From DATEDA01 sp963827595 (GTDB lineage: Bacteria; Pseudomonadota; Gammaproteobacteria; Burkholderiales; SG8-39), in assembly GCA_963827595.1 (NCBI GenBank), contig CAWHBT010000009.1, forward strand, positions 6,556-70,555: 64,000 nt of DNA. The letters run 5' to 3'. The notes below the pieces were generated by a model. That model was not told the DNA's origin. It did no database searches and saw only the letters and a program-made list of their open reading frames with translations. Each line of letters begins with the position of its first letter. Within the stretch, counting starts at the first letter, position 1. Below are positions 25,861 through 34,810 of the stretch, piece by piece. The translations under genes and the position numbers were made by a program.

Positions 25861-28695
25861 CTATTTCAATTTTCCGAGCGCCTGCTCGACCAGCGCCTTC
25901 TGCCGCTGATTGTGCCGGCTCAGGTACCCGCCCGCCGGCGCGGCCGCAGAGGGCCGTCCCGCGTAGAACAGTTTCTGGTCGGGCCGCATGTTCTCCTCGA
26001 AGTAGTGCTGCGTCTGGTACCAGGCGCCCTGGTTCTGCGGCTCCTCCTGGCACCACACCACCTCGAGCGCGCTAGGATAGCGCTTCATCTCCGCCGCGAA
26101 CTGCTTGTGCGGGAACGGATACAGCTGCTCGACCCGGATGATCGCGACGTGGTCGAGTCGGCGCTCGCGGCGCGCGATCAGCAAATCGTAGTACACCTTG
26201 CCCGAGCAGGCCACGATCCGCGTAGCCTCCTTGGGCTCCAGCGCGTCGATCTCGCCGATGACGGTCTGGAAGCCGCCCTTCGCGAGCTCCTTCAGGCTCG
26301 ACACCGCCTCGCGCTTGCGCAGCAGCGACTTCGGCGTCATCACGATCAGGGGCTTGCGGAACGGGCGCACCATCTGCCGCCGCAGCAGATGAAAGATCTG
26401 CGCCGGGGTGGTCGGCACGCAGACCTGGATGTTGTGCTCGGCGGAGAGCTGCAGGAAGCGCTCGAGCCGCGCCGACGAGTGCTCCGGCCCCTGGCCCTCG
26501 TAGCCGTGCGGCAGGAACAGCGTCAACCCGCACATCCGCGCCCACTTCGCCTCGCCGGAGGTGATGAACTGGTCGATCACCACCTGCGCGCCGTTCGCGA
26601 AGTCGCCGAACTGCGCCTCCCAGATCGTGAGCTCGTTCGGCTCGGCGCAGCTGTAACCGTACTCGAAGCCGAGCACCGCCTCCTCGGACAGCAGCGAGTC
26701 GATCACGACGAAGTCGGCCTGGTTCTCCTGCAGGTTCTGCAGCGGCACCCAGGTCCCGGCGTCCCAGCGCTCGCGGTTCTGGTCGTGCAGCACCGCGTGC
26801 CGGTGCGCGAAGGTGCCGCGGCCGGAGTCCTGGCCGGATAGCCGCACCCCGTAGCCCGAGACCAGCAGCGTCGCGTAGGCGAGGTTCTCCGCCATGCCCC
26901 AGTCGAGCATCTGCTTTCCCTGCCCCATCTCCCGCCGCGCGTTCATCACCCGCTCGACCGACGGGTGCCGCTTGAACCCCTCGGGCGCGGTCGTGAGGCG
27001 CAGCGCAAGGCGCTCGAGCTCCTTGATCGGGACGGCGGTGTCGGCGGCGTCGGTCCACTTCGCGCCGATGAAGGGCGCCCAGTCGACCGCGTACTTGCGC
27101 TGGAAGTTCGACAGCACCGGGCTCGAGGTCTGCCGCCCTTCGTCGAGCGCCTGCCGGTAGTCCTTGATCAGCCGCTCCGGCTCGTCCGCGGGCACGACCC
27201 CCTGCGCCACGAGCTTGTCGGCGTACAGCTTCCGGGTGCCCGGGTGCTGCGCGATCTTCTTGTACATGAGCGGCTGGGTGACGAACGGCTCGTCCTGCTC
27301 GTTGTGGCCGAGCCGCCGGAAGCAGACGAGGTCGATCACCACGTCCCGCTTGAACTCCCGGCGGAAGTCCATCGCGAGCTGGGTCACGAACACCGCCGCC
27401 TCGGGGTCGTCGGCATTCACGTGGAAGATCGGCGCCTCGATCATCTTCGCGACGTCGGTGCAGTAGATCGTCGAGCGCACGTCGCGCGTGTCGGACGTGG
27501 TGAAGCCGATCTGGTTGTTGATGATGATGTGCACCGTGCCGGCGGTCGTGTAGCCGCGCGTCTGCGACAGGTTGAGCGTCTCCATGACCACCCCCTGGCC
27601 CGAGAACGCCGCGTCGCCGTGCAGCAGGATCGAGATGACCTTCTCGCCCTTGGTGTCCTTGCGGCGGTGCTGCCGCGCCCGCACCGAGCCCTCGACCACC
27701 GGGTCGACGATCTCGAGGTGGGACGGGTTGAAGGCGAGCGACAGGTGCACCGGTCCGCCGGCGGTGGAGATGTCGGACGAGAAGCCGTTGTGGTACTTCA
27801 CGTCGCCGAGCGAGGTGGCGTCGCCGGCCGCCGTCCCCTCGAACTCGGCGAACAGGTCCTTCGGCGCCTTGCCGAGGGTGTTGACGAGGACGTTGAGCCG
27901 CCCGCGGTGCGCCATCCCGATCACGAGCTCCTCGACCCCGTGGGCGCCGGCGCGCTGGACGATCTCGTCCATGCACGGGATCAGCGTCTCGCCGCCCTCC
28001 AGCGAGAAGCGCTTCTGCCCGACGTAGCGCGTGTGCAGGTACTTCTCCAGCGTCTCGGCGGCGGTGACGCGCTCGAGGATCCGCCGCCGCACCTCGGGGG
28101 CGAACTGCGGCCGGCCCCGCATCGCCTCCAGGCGCTGCTGGATCCAGCGCTTCTGACCGGGATCGGAGATGTACATGTACTCCGCGCCGATCGTGCCGCA
28201 GTACGTCTCGCGGAGCATCTGCAGGATCTCGCGCAGGGTTGCGCGCTCCGGCCCGACCAGCGTACCGGTGTTGAAAGCCGTCTCGAGATCGGCCTCGGTG
28301 AGGTCGTAGTACGCCGGCTCGAGCTCCGCGATCGGCGGACGCGGCATCCGCTTCAGCGGATCGATGTCCGCCCACCGGTTGCCGAGGAACCGGTAGGCGT
28401 TGATCAGCATCTGGACGTAGACCTGCTTGCGCTCCGCCCCGACCTCGGCCGGCGCGGCGGGCGCGCGGAGCGTGCCCTGCTTCGCGCGTTGCGCGAACGC
28501 CTCGACGATCGGCGCGTGGGCCACGTCGCGCCCGCCCTCGGCGGCGGCGGTCGGCAGCACCTGCAGCTTGTCGAAGTACTCCCGCCACGCCTCGGGGACC
28601 GACTGCGGGTTGTTCAGGTAGGCCTCGTAGAGCTCCTCCACGAACGGCGCGTTGCCGCCGAAGAGGTACGAGTTGGCGAGCAGGTCTTTCATCAT
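25861..28695 (-). CDS. sucA: 2-oxoglutarate dehydrogenase E1 component
   Basis: The thiamine-diphosphate-dependent decarboxylase of the TCA cycle, 944 residues, normal size. Visible blocks are SYLFGGNAPFVEELYEAYL at the N-terminus (E2-binding region), RYVGQKRFSLEGGETLIP, MAHRGRLNVLVNTLGK, the ThDP site LHGDAAFSGQGVVMETLNL with IIINNQIGFTT, and FLPHGYEGQGPEHSSARLER in the C-terminal domain. The start lies seven bases after the gltA stop. There is therefore no room for the sucA leader RNA motif reported from some Burkholderiales. Confidence 0.96.
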   Translation of the reverse strand: MMKDLLANSYLFGGNAPFVEELYEAYLNNPQSVPEAWREYFDKLQVLPTAAAEGGRDVAHAPIVEAFAQRAKQGTLRAPAAPAEVGAERKQVYVQMLINAYRFLGNRWADIDPLKRMPRPPIAELEPAYYDLTEADLETAFNTGTLVGPERATLREILQMLRETYCGTIGAEYMYISDPGQKRWIQQRLEAMRGRPQFAPEVRRRILERVTAAETLEKYLHTRYVGQKRFSLEGGETLIPCMDEIVQRAGAHGVEELVIGMAHRGRLNVLVNTLGKAPKDLFAEFEGTAAGDATSLGDVKYHNGFSSDISTAGGPVHLSLAFNPSHLEIVDPVVEGSVRARQHRRKDTKGEKVISILLHGDAAFSGQGVVMETLNLSQTRGYTTAGTVHIIINNQIGFTTSDTRDVRSTIYCTDVAKMIEAPIFHVNADDPEAAVFVTQLAMDFRREFKRDVVIDLVCFRRLGHNEQDEPFVTQPLMYKKIAQHPGTRKLYADKLVAQGVVPADEPERLIKDYRQALDEGRQTSSPVLSNFQRKYAVDWAPFIGAKWTDAADTAVPIKELERLALRLTTAPEGFKRHPSVERVMNARREMGQGKQMLDWGMAENLAYATLLVSGYGVRLSGQDSGRGTFAHRHAVLHDQNRERWDAGTWVPLQNLQENQADFVVIDSLLSEEAVLGFEYGYSCAEPNELTIWEAQFGDFANGAQVVIDQFITSGEAKWARMCGLTLFLPHGYEGQGPEHSSARLERFLQLSAEHNIQVCVPTTPAQIFHLLRRQMVRPFRKPLIVMTPKSLLRKREAVSSLKELAKGGFQTVIGEIDALEPKEATRIVACSGKVYYDLLIARRERRLDHVAIIRVEQLYPFPHKQFAAEMKRYPSALEVVWCQEEPQNQGAWYQTQHYFEENMRPDQKLFYAGRPSAAAPAGGYLSRHNQRQKALVEQALGKLK

Positions 28696-28702
28696 GACGG
28701 CG

Positions 28703-29998
28703 TCACCGCTTCGCGATCGGAATCACGTCCCGCCGCGCCGCGCCGGTGTAGAGCTGCCGCGGCCGGCCGATCTTCTGGTCCGGGTCGGCGATCATCTCGG
28801 CCCACTGCGCGATCCAGCCGGCGGTGCGCGCGAGCGAGAAGATGCAGGTGAACATGCTGGTCGGGATGCCGAGCGCGCGCTGGACGATGCCGGAGTAGAA
28901 ATCGACGTTCGGATAGAGCTTGCGCTCGACGAAGTACTCGTCCTCGAGCGCGATCTTCTCGAGCTGCATCGCGAGCTTGAAGAGCCGGTCGTCGTGCAGC
29001 CCCAGCTCCTCGAGCACCTCGTGGCAGGTCTCGCGCATCAGCTTCGCCCGCGGATCGTAGTTCTTGTACACCCGGTGGCCGAAGCCCATCAGGCGGAAGC
29101 CCGAGTTCTTGTCCTTCGCCTTCTTGATGTACTCGTTGACCCGCGAGACGTCGTGGATCTCCTCGAGCATGTTGAGGGCCGCCTCGTTGGCACCGCCGTG
29201 CGCCGGCCCCCACAGGCAGGCGATCCCGGAGGCGATGCACGCGAACGGGTTCGCGCCCGACGAGCCGGCGAGCCGCACCGTCGAGGTCGACGCGTTCTGC
29301 TCGTGGTCGGCGTGCAGGATGAAGATGCGGTCGAGCGCCTGGACGAGCACCGGGTTGGTCACGTACTCCTCGGCCGGCACCCCGAACATCATGCGCATGA
29401 AGTTCGCGGTGTACGACAGGTCGTTCCGCGGGTACATGAACGGCTGGCCCATGGAGTACTTGTACGCCATCGCCACGATCGTCGGCATCTTGGCGATCAG
29501 CCGGAACGCGGCGATCTCGCGCTGCTTGGGGTCGTTGATGTCGAGCGAGTCGTGATAGAAGGCCGAGAGCGCGCCGACGACCCCGACCAGCACCGCCATC
29601 GGATGCGAGTCGCGCCGGAAGCCGGAGTAGAGGCGGATGAGCTGCTCGTGCACCATCGTGTGCCGCGTCACCGTCCAGACGAACTCGTCGCGCTGCTTCC
29701 GGTTCGGGAGCTCGCCGTACAGCAGCAGGTAGCAGACCTCGAGGAAGTCGCAGTGCACCGCGAGCTGCTCGATCGGGTAGCCGCGGTAGAGCAGGACGCC
29801 CTGGTCGCCGTCGATGTAGGTGATGGCCGACCGGCAACTCGCGGTCGACAGGAAGCCCGGGTCGTAGGTGAACATCCCGGTCTTCGCGTAGAGCGCGCGG
29901 ATGTCCACGACGTCCGGACCGATCGTCCCTCCCAGCGTCGGGAACTCGGCGATCTTGCCGTCGCCGTAGTTGAGGATCGCCTTGCCGTTGCTCTCCAT
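28703..29998 (-). CDS. gltA: Citrate synthase (type II, hexameric)
   Basis: A 431-residue enzyme condensing acetyl-CoA with oxaloacetate. The N-terminal beta domain of NADH-sensitive type II enzymes is present (LNYGDGKIAEFPTLGGTIGP), along with YRGYPIEQLA, the active-site His block LHADHEQNASTSTVRLAGS, the second His in GFGHRVYKNYDPRAK, and the catalytic Asp in PNVDFYSGIVQRALGIP. It follows sdhE by about 30 bases in the sdh-gltA-suc series, so respiratory and entry steps of the cycle are transcribed together. Confidence 0.96.
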   Translation of the reverse strand: MESNGKAILNYGDGKIAEFPTLGGTIGPDVVDIRALYAKTGMFTYDPGFLSTASCRSAITYIDGDQGVLLYRGYPIEQLAVHCDFLEVCYLLLYGELPNRKQRDEFVWTVTRHTMVHEQLIRLYSGFRRDSHPMAVLVGVVGALSAFYHDSLDINDPKQREIAAFRLIAKMPTIVAMAYKYSMGQPFMYPRNDLSYTANFMRMMFGVPAEEYVTNPVLVQALDRIFILHADHEQNASTSTVRLAGSSGANPFACIASGIACLWGPAHGGANEAALNMLEEIHDVSRVNEYIKKAKDKNSGFRLMGFGHRVYKNYDPRAKLMRETCHEVLEELGLHDDRLFKLAMQLEKIALEDEYFVERKLYPNVDFYSGIVQRALGIPTSMFTCIFSLARTAGWIAQWAEMIADPDQKIGRPRQLYTGAARRDVIPIAKR

Positions 29999-30027
29999 CG
30001 GTCGCTCCTAGTGACGTTCGCCGCCGG

Positions 30028-30267
30028 TTACGCCGCGCGCAGCATCGCGACGATCGCGGCGAGCCGCTCATCCTCGCACTCCAGCCGGCCGCTGACCAGC
30101 GCCCACAGGTCGGGGTCCGGCAGCGCGAGCAGCTCGTCCAGCGCCGCGCGGCCGCCCGCGTCGAGGCTCGCGCCGCACCGGTCGACGAACCGGGCGAGCA
30201 CGAGATCGTTCTCCAGCAGCCCGCGCCGGCAGCGCCAGCGCAGGCGGCGCAGTTCGACGTCCTCCAT
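30028..30267 (-). CDS. sdhE: FAD assembly factor SdhE
   Basis: A 79-residue helical protein with the hallmark RGxxE motif (RRGLLEND near residue 15) that helps attach FAD covalently to SdhA. Position between sdhB and gltA is the usual one in betaproteobacteria. Its length matches the family (about 80-90). Confidence 0.9.
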   Translation of the reverse strand: MEDVELRRLRWRCRRGLLENDLVLARFVDRCGASLDAGGRAALDELLALPDPDLWALVSGRLECEDERLAAIVAMLRAA

Positions 30268-30292
30268 GATGACCCCGGCCCGGGCGCGGCGC

Positions 30293-30988
30293 TCAAACGG
30301 CGCGCCGGACCATGAGCTCCTTGATCTTGCCGATCGCCTTCGTCGGGTTGAGCCCCTTCGGGCAGGCGTCGACGCAGTTCATGATGGAGTGGCAGCGGAA
30401 CAGGCGATACGGATCCTCGAGGTTGTCGAGGCGCTCCGCGGTGGCCTGGTCCCGGCTGTCGGCGATGAACCGGTACGCCTGCAGGAGGCCGGCCGGGCCG
30501 ACGAACTTGTCCGGGTTCCACCAGAACGACGGGCACGAGGTCGAGCAGCACGCGCACAGGATGCACTCGTAGAGCCCGTCGAGCGCTTCACGCTCCGCCG
30601 GCGACTGCAGCCGCTCGCGCTCGGGGGGCGGGTCGTTGTTGATCAGGTACGGCTTGACCGAGTAGTACTGGGCGAAGAACTGGGTCATGTCCACGATCAG
30701 GTCGCGGATCACCGGCAGCCCCGGCAGGGGCTTCAGCACGACCGGCTCGCGGAGCTCGACGAGCTTGGTGATGCACGCGAGCCCGTTCTTGCCGTTGATG
30801 GTCATCGCGTCCGAGCCGCACACCCCTTCCCGGCACGAACGGCGAAAGGCGAACGCGTCGTCCTCCGCCTTCACTTTGACGAGCGCGTCGAGCAGCATGC
30901 GGTCGGACGCCTCGAGCCCGATCTCGTAGTCCTTCATGTAGGGCTTTGCGTCCCGGTCGGGGTCGTAACGGAAGATTCTCAGGTGCAT
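30293..30988 (-). CDS. sdhB: Succinate dehydrogenase iron-sulfur subunit
   Basis: A 231-residue electron-transfer subunit with all three clusters. The [2Fe-2S] ligands are in SCREGVCGSDAM and GLAC, the [4Fe-4S] ligands in CILCACCSTSCP, and the [3Fe-4S] ligands in CHSIMNCVDACPKGLNP. Length and spacing are normal. It follows sdhA by about 20 bases. Confidence 0.96.
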   Translation of the reverse strand: MHLRIFRYDPDRDAKPYMKDYEIGLEASDRMLLDALVKVKAEDDAFAFRRSCREGVCGSDAMTINGKNGLACITKLVELREPVVLKPLPGLPVIRDLIVDMTQFFAQYYSVKPYLINNDPPPERERLQSPAEREALDGLYECILCACCSTSCPSFWWNPDKFVGPAGLLQAYRFIADSRDQATAERLDNLEDPYRLFRCHSIMNCVDACPKGLNPTKAIGKIKELMVRRAV

Positions 30989-31009
30989 GGTTCGCGCTCC
31001 GGAAAACGA

Positions 31010-32797
31010 TCAATACGCCCGCGCCTTCGGCGGAATCGACTCCGCCGTCAGCGGCTTGAGGTTGACCGGTTTGTATTCCAGCCGGTCGCGCTGCTTGTAC
31101 CAGAGCGTGTGCTTGAGCCAGTTCTGGTCGTCGCGGCCGTTGGGGTAGCCGGGGCGGTCGTGGTAGTCGGCGCGGTCGTGCGCCCCGCGGGACTCCTTGC
31201 GCGCCTCGGCCGACACGATCGTTGCGCGCGCGGTCTCGATCAGGTTGTCCAGCTCGAGGGCCTCCACGCGCGCGGTGTTGAACGTCTTGCTCTTGTCGGT
31301 GATCGCCGTGCTAGCCACGCGCTCGGCGAGCTGCTTGATGCGCATCACCCCCTCGACGAGCAGCTCCGGAAACCGGAATACGCCGCAGTGCGACTGCATC
31401 ACACGGCGGATCTCGTTCGCCACCTGGTAGATGTTCTCGCCGCTCTTCTGGCCGTCGAGGCGCGCGAGCCGGGCGAGGGCCCGGTCCGCCGCGTCGGCGG
31501 GGAGGTTCTTGTGCTCCGGGTTCTCCCTCAAGAACCGGATCATCGAGTCGCCGGCAGCCTTGCCGAACACGAGGAGATCGGTGAGCGAGTTCGTGCCGAG
31601 GCGGTTCGCCCCGTGCACCGAAGCGCACGCGCACTCGCCCGCGGCGTAGAAGCCGGGCACGACGGTGTTCGGGCCGTCCGGTCCCGGCACCACGACCTCG
31701 GCGAGATAGTTCGTCGGGATGCCGCCCATCTGGTAGTGCGCGGTGGGAACGACCGGGATCGCGTCCTTGATCGGATCGACGTTCGCGAACTTCTTCGCGA
31801 TCTCGCGGATTCCAGGGAGGCGCTTCTCGATCACCTCCGGGCCGAGGTGGTCGAGCTTGAGCAGGAGATAGTCGCCCTCCGGCCCGGCGCCGCGACCTTC
31901 CTTGATCTCGGTCGCCATCGCGCGCGAGACGATGTCGCGGCTGGCGAGGTCTTTCGCGGTCGGGGCGTAACGCTCCATGAAGCGCTCGCCGGTCTTGTTG
32001 AGCAGGTAGCCGCCCTCGCCGCGCACGCCCTCGGTGATGAGGATGCCCGCGCCGCCCACGCCGGTCGGGTGGAACTGGAAGAACTCCATGTCCTCGAGCG
32101 GGATCCCGGCGCGCGCCGCCATCCCGAGCCCGTCGCCGGTGTTGATGAAAGCGTTGGTGCTCGCGGCGTAGATCCGTCCGGCGCCGCCGGTGGCGAACAG
32201 CGTCGCGCGCGCCTGGAGGATATAGACCTCGCCGGTCTCCATCTCGAGCGCGGTCACGCCGAGGACCTGGCCGGAGGGGTCGCGGATGAGATCGAGCGCC
32301 ATCCACTCCACCAGGAACTGGGTGTTCGCCCGCACGTTGCGCTGGTAGAGCGTGTGCAGCATCGCGTGCCCGGTGCGGTCGGCGGCGCAGCACGAGCGCT
32401 GGACCGCGGGGCCCACGCCGTAGTTCTGCATGTGCCCCCCGAACGGACGCTGGTAGATCGTCCCGTTCTCGTTCCGGTCGAACGGCATGCCGAAGTGCTC
32501 GAGCTCGTAGACGAGCTTCGGCGCCTCGCGGCACATGAACTCGATCGCGTCCTGGTCGCCGAGCCAGTCGGAGCCCTTGACGGTGTCGTACATGTGCCAT
32601 TCCCAGTAGTCGGGGCCCATGTTGCCGAGCGCCGCACCGACGCCGCCCTGCGCCGCGACGGTGTGCGAGCGCGTGGGAAACACCTTGGAGAGCACCGCGA
32701 CCCTGAGGCCCGCCTCGGCGAGCTGCAGCGCGCCGCGCAGGCCGGCGCCGCCCGCGCCGACAACGACCGCGTCGAATCGCCGCGTGACGGGCGCCAC
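31010..32797 (-). CDS. sdhA: Succinate dehydrogenase flavoprotein subunit
   Basis: A 595-residue catalytic subunit. The FAD-binding VVVGAGGAGLRGALQLAEA, the His that carries covalent FAD in RSHTVAAQGGVGAAL, the substrate site HPTGVGGAGILITEG with GGYLLNKTGERFM, and the C-terminal VNLKPLTAESIPPKARAY are all seen. The start is GTG at 32797, four bases after the sdhD stop. SdhE, which promotes the flavinylation, is encoded downstream. Confidence 0.96.
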   Translation of the reverse strand: MAPVTRRFDAVVVGAGGAGLRGALQLAEAGLRVAVLSKVFPTRSHTVAAQGGVGAALGNMGPDYWEWHMYDTVKGSDWLGDQDAIEFMCREAPKLVYELEHFGMPFDRNENGTIYQRPFGGHMQNYGVGPAVQRSCCAADRTGHAMLHTLYQRNVRANTQFLVEWMALDLIRDPSGQVLGVTALEMETGEVYILQARATLFATGGAGRIYAASTNAFINTGDGLGMAARAGIPLEDMEFFQFHPTGVGGAGILITEGVRGEGGYLLNKTGERFMERYAPTAKDLASRDIVSRAMATEIKEGRGAGPEGDYLLLKLDHLGPEVIEKRLPGIREIAKKFANVDPIKDAIPVVPTAHYQMGGIPTNYLAEVVVPGPDGPNTVVPGFYAAGECACASVHGANRLGTNSLTDLLVFGKAAGDSMIRFLRENPEHKNLPADAADRALARLARLDGQKSGENIYQVANEIRRVMQSHCGVFRFPELLVEGVMRIKQLAERVASTAITDKSKTFNTARVEALELDNLIETARATIVSAEARKESRGAHDRADYHDRPGYPNGRDDQNWLKHTLWYKQRDRLEYKPVNLKPLTAESIPPKARAY

Positions 32798-32800
32798 CGG

Positions 32801-33148
32801 CTACGCCCTCCAGAGAACTTGCGTCGCCCAGCCCGCGTAGCCGACGAGTAGGCAGATCACCGCGACGTGGAGCGCGAGCCGCAGCCCGGTCGGCTTGACG
32901 TAGTCCATCAGGATGTCCCGCATCCCCACCCAGGCGTGCAGGAGGACGCTGGCGACGAAGAGCAGCGTCGCAAGCCGCATCAGGCCGTGCCCGAAGAGCG
33001 CTTTCCACGCGGCGTAGTCCGCGGGCCTGGTCGCGGCGAGCACGGCGACGAGCAGGATCGTGTAGACCGCCATGACGACCGCGGAGATGCGCTGCACGAG
33101 CCAGCCGCGCAGCCCGTAGTGCGCACCCACGACGGTCCGCGTCACCAT
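32801..33148 (-). CDS. sdhD: Succinate dehydrogenase membrane anchor subunit
   Basis: A 115-residue protein with three membrane helices. It binds heme b and quinone together with SdhC. The His in SVLLHAWVGMRDILMDYV is the expected heme ligand region, and the D-Y pair is the quinone-site motif of the family. The ATG at 33148 overlaps the sdhC stop by seven bases. Confidence 0.92.
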   Translation of the reverse strand: MVTRTVVGAHYGLRGWLVQRISAVVMAVYTILLVAVLAATRPADYAAWKALFGHGLMRLATLLFVASVLLHAWVGMRDILMDYVKPTGLRLALHVAVICLLVGYAGWATQVLWRA

Positions 33149-33534
33149 AGGAGGACCCAGCCGAGGAGCGCGGTCAGCGCAAGGCTCACCGCCAGCACCA
33201 GCCCGCTCGTAGCGCGCGCGGTCGCCAGGTCGACCCCCTTGTCGAGGTCGAGGAAGAGGTAGCGGATCCCGGCGCAGAAGTGGTGCAGGTAAGCCCACAG
33301 CAGGACGGCGAGCGCGACCTTCACCGGCGGGTGCGACACGTACTGGCCCAACCGGGCGTAGCTCTGCTCCGAGGCGAGGCTCATGTCGAGCAGGAAGAGG
33401 AACCAGACGAGGCCGAAGAAGAGCAGGCCGCCGCTGATGCGATGAAGGATCGACACCAGCCCCGGCAGCGGGAGGTTGAGGAGGTTGAGGTTGTACCAGA
33501 GCGGACGTTTCTTTTTTAGCGAAGCATCAGGCAT
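33142..33534 (-). CDS. sdhC: Succinate dehydrogenase cytochrome b556 subunit
   Basis: A 130-residue protein with three membrane helices. SILHRISGGLLFFGL is the quinone-binding N-terminal signature, and YLHHFCAGIRYLFLD contains the heme-ligand His. It is the first gene of the sdhCDAB-sdhE-gltA-sucAB-lpdA-zapE series, with a good -10 box and a palindrome upstream in the region shared with divergent mdh. Confidence 0.94.
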   Translation of the reverse strand: MPDASLKKKRPLWYNLNLLNLPLPGLVSILHRISGGLLFFGLVWFLFLLDMSLASEQSYARLGQYVSHPPVKVALAVLLWAYLHHFCAGIRYLFLDLDKGVDLATARATSGLVLAVSLALTALLGWVLLW

Positions 33535-33590
33535 ATAGGGTGACCGTGATTCTCCGCTCCGCTCCCCCGCGAATCGCGAATCGCCGGTCG

Positions 33591-33596
33591 ATTATA
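33591..33596 (-). promoter_or_regulatory. sdhC promoter -10 box
   Basis: A consensus TATAAT on the minus strand, about 60 bases before the sdhC start. The expected -35 window (33614-33619) reads CACAAT, a poor match, but is one arm of an inverted repeat. The promoter may therefore need an activator or be controlled by a protein bound there. Confidence 0.5.
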
Positions 33597-33613
33597 TCAG
33601 GGGGCCCGCGCCC

Positions 33614-33630
33614 ATTGTGGGGTGCACAAT
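33614..33630. promoter_or_regulatory. Operator-like inverted repeat in the sdhC/mdh divergent region
   Basis: ATTGTG (33614-33619), five bases, CACAAT (33625-33630): perfect six-base arms. It covers the -35 position of the sdhC promoter and lies about 75 bases upstream of the mdh promoter. The binding protein is unknown. Confidence 0.4.
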
Positions 33631-33703
33631 GAACGGCGACGGGGCGCTGGAGGATGCGCGCGCCCACCCGCGCCGCGGCGCGCGGGCGGCTCGCCGCGAG
33701 CCG

Positions 33704-33733
33704 TTGACACCCCTGAGCGCGCCCGCCTAAACT
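33704..33733 (+). promoter_or_regulatory. mdh sigma70 promoter
   Basis: A perfect TTGACA (33704-33709), an 18-base spacer and TAAACT (33728-33733). It lies 84 bases before the mdh ATG in a 283-base divergent intergenic region and is the strongest promoter match I found in the window. Confidence 0.6.
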
Positions 33734-33817
33734 CCCGTCGTTGCAGCGCAGCATCGCAACAATAATGATTGTCCGCCGCGCGCGTGGCGCACCCGTTCGA
33801 CCGCTAGGAGCCCGACG

Positions 33818-34804
33818 ATGGCGAAGCAGCCCGTTCGTGTCGCAGTGACCGGCGCCGCCGGCCAGATCGGCTACAGCCTGCTCTTCAGGATCGCGGCCGG
33901 CGACATGCTCGGGCGCGACCAGCCGGTGATCCTCCAGCTGCTGGAGATCACGGCGGCGCTGCCCGCGCTGAAGGGCGTGGTCATGGAGCTCGAGGATTGC
34001 GCGTTCCCGCTGCTCCACGAGGTCGCGACCACCGACGATCCGAAGGTCGCGTTCCGCGACGCCGACATCGCGCTGCTCGTCGGCGCGCGCCCGCGCTCGA
34101 AGGGCATGGAGCGCAAAGACCTCCTCGAGGCGAACGCCCAGATCTTTACGGTGCAGGGCCGCGCGCTCGACGCGGTCGCGAGCCGCACCGTGAAGGTGCT
34201 GGTCGTCGGCAATCCCGCGAACACCAACGCGCTGATCGCGATGACGAGCGCGCGCGGCCTCAAAGCTCAGCAGTTCACCGCGATGATGCGGCTGGACCAC
34301 AACCGCAGCCTGAGCCAGCTCGCGGCCAAGATCGGCAAGCCGGTCGCCGCCATCCGCAAGATGGTGGTCTGGGGCAACCACTCGGCGACGCAGTATCCGG
34401 ACGTCTTCCACGCCGAGATCGACGGCCAGAAGCTGTGGCCGTTGATCAACGACCAGGCCTGGCTCGAGAACGCGTTCATCCCGGCGATCCAGAAGCGCGG
34501 CGCGGCGATCATCGAGGCCCGCGGGGCGTCGTCCGCGGCGAGCGCAGCCAACGCCGCGATCGACCACGTGCGGGACTGGGTGCTCGGCACGCGCGATGGC
34601 GACTGGGTGTCGATGGGCGTCCCCGCCGACGGCGCCTACGGCATTGGCGAGGGCGTCGTGTACGGCTACCCCGTCACGTGCCGGAACGGGGAGTACCGGG
34701 TCGTCCCGGGACTGCCGATCAGCGAGTTCAGCCGCGCGCGCATGGACGGTACGCTGAAGGAACTGCACGAAGAGCGCGACGGGGTGAAGCATCTGCTCGG
34801 CTAG
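33818..34804 (+). CDS. mdh: Malate dehydrogenase
   Basis: A 328-residue NAD-dependent enzyme converting malate to oxaloacetate. It shows the nucleotide fold VTGAAGQIGYSLLFRIA, the substrate Arg region GARPRSKGMERKDLL, GNPANTNALIA, LDHNRSLSQLA and the catalytic His in VVWGNHSATQYPD. It belongs to the dimeric, cytosolic-like group usual in betaproteobacteria. It is transcribed divergently from sdhC and leads a plus-strand series of CoA-lyase genes ending in acnA. Confidence 0.95.
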   Translation: MAKQPVRVAVTGAAGQIGYSLLFRIAAGDMLGRDQPVILQLLEITAALPALKGVVMELEDCAFPLLHEVATTDDPKVAFRDADIALLVGARPRSKGMERKDLLEANAQIFTVQGRALDAVASRTVKVLVVGNPANTNALIAMTSARGLKAQQFTAMMRLDHNRSLSQLAAKIGKPVAAIRKMVVWGNHSATQYPDVFHAEIDGQKLWPLINDQAWLENAFIPAIQKRGAAIIEARGASSAASAANAAIDHVRDWVLGTRDGDWVSMGVPADGAYGIGEGVVYGYPVTCRNGEYRVVPGLPISEFSRARMDGTLKELHEERDGVKHLLG

Positions 34805-34810
34805 CCCCCG

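Noticed and set aside
28696..28702. Possible sucA leader riboswitch-like RNA known from Burkholderiales
   Set aside because: Only seven bases separate the gltA stop from the sucA start, so no leader structure can exist there.
28652..32851. Very long open frame (1399 codons) on the plus strand opposite sucA-gltA-sdhBA, and similar long frames elsewhere
   Set aside because: Antisense shadow caused by high third-position GC. Its translation is Arg/Asp/Val-rich low-complexity sequence with no domain, while the opposite strand encodes complete TCA enzymes.
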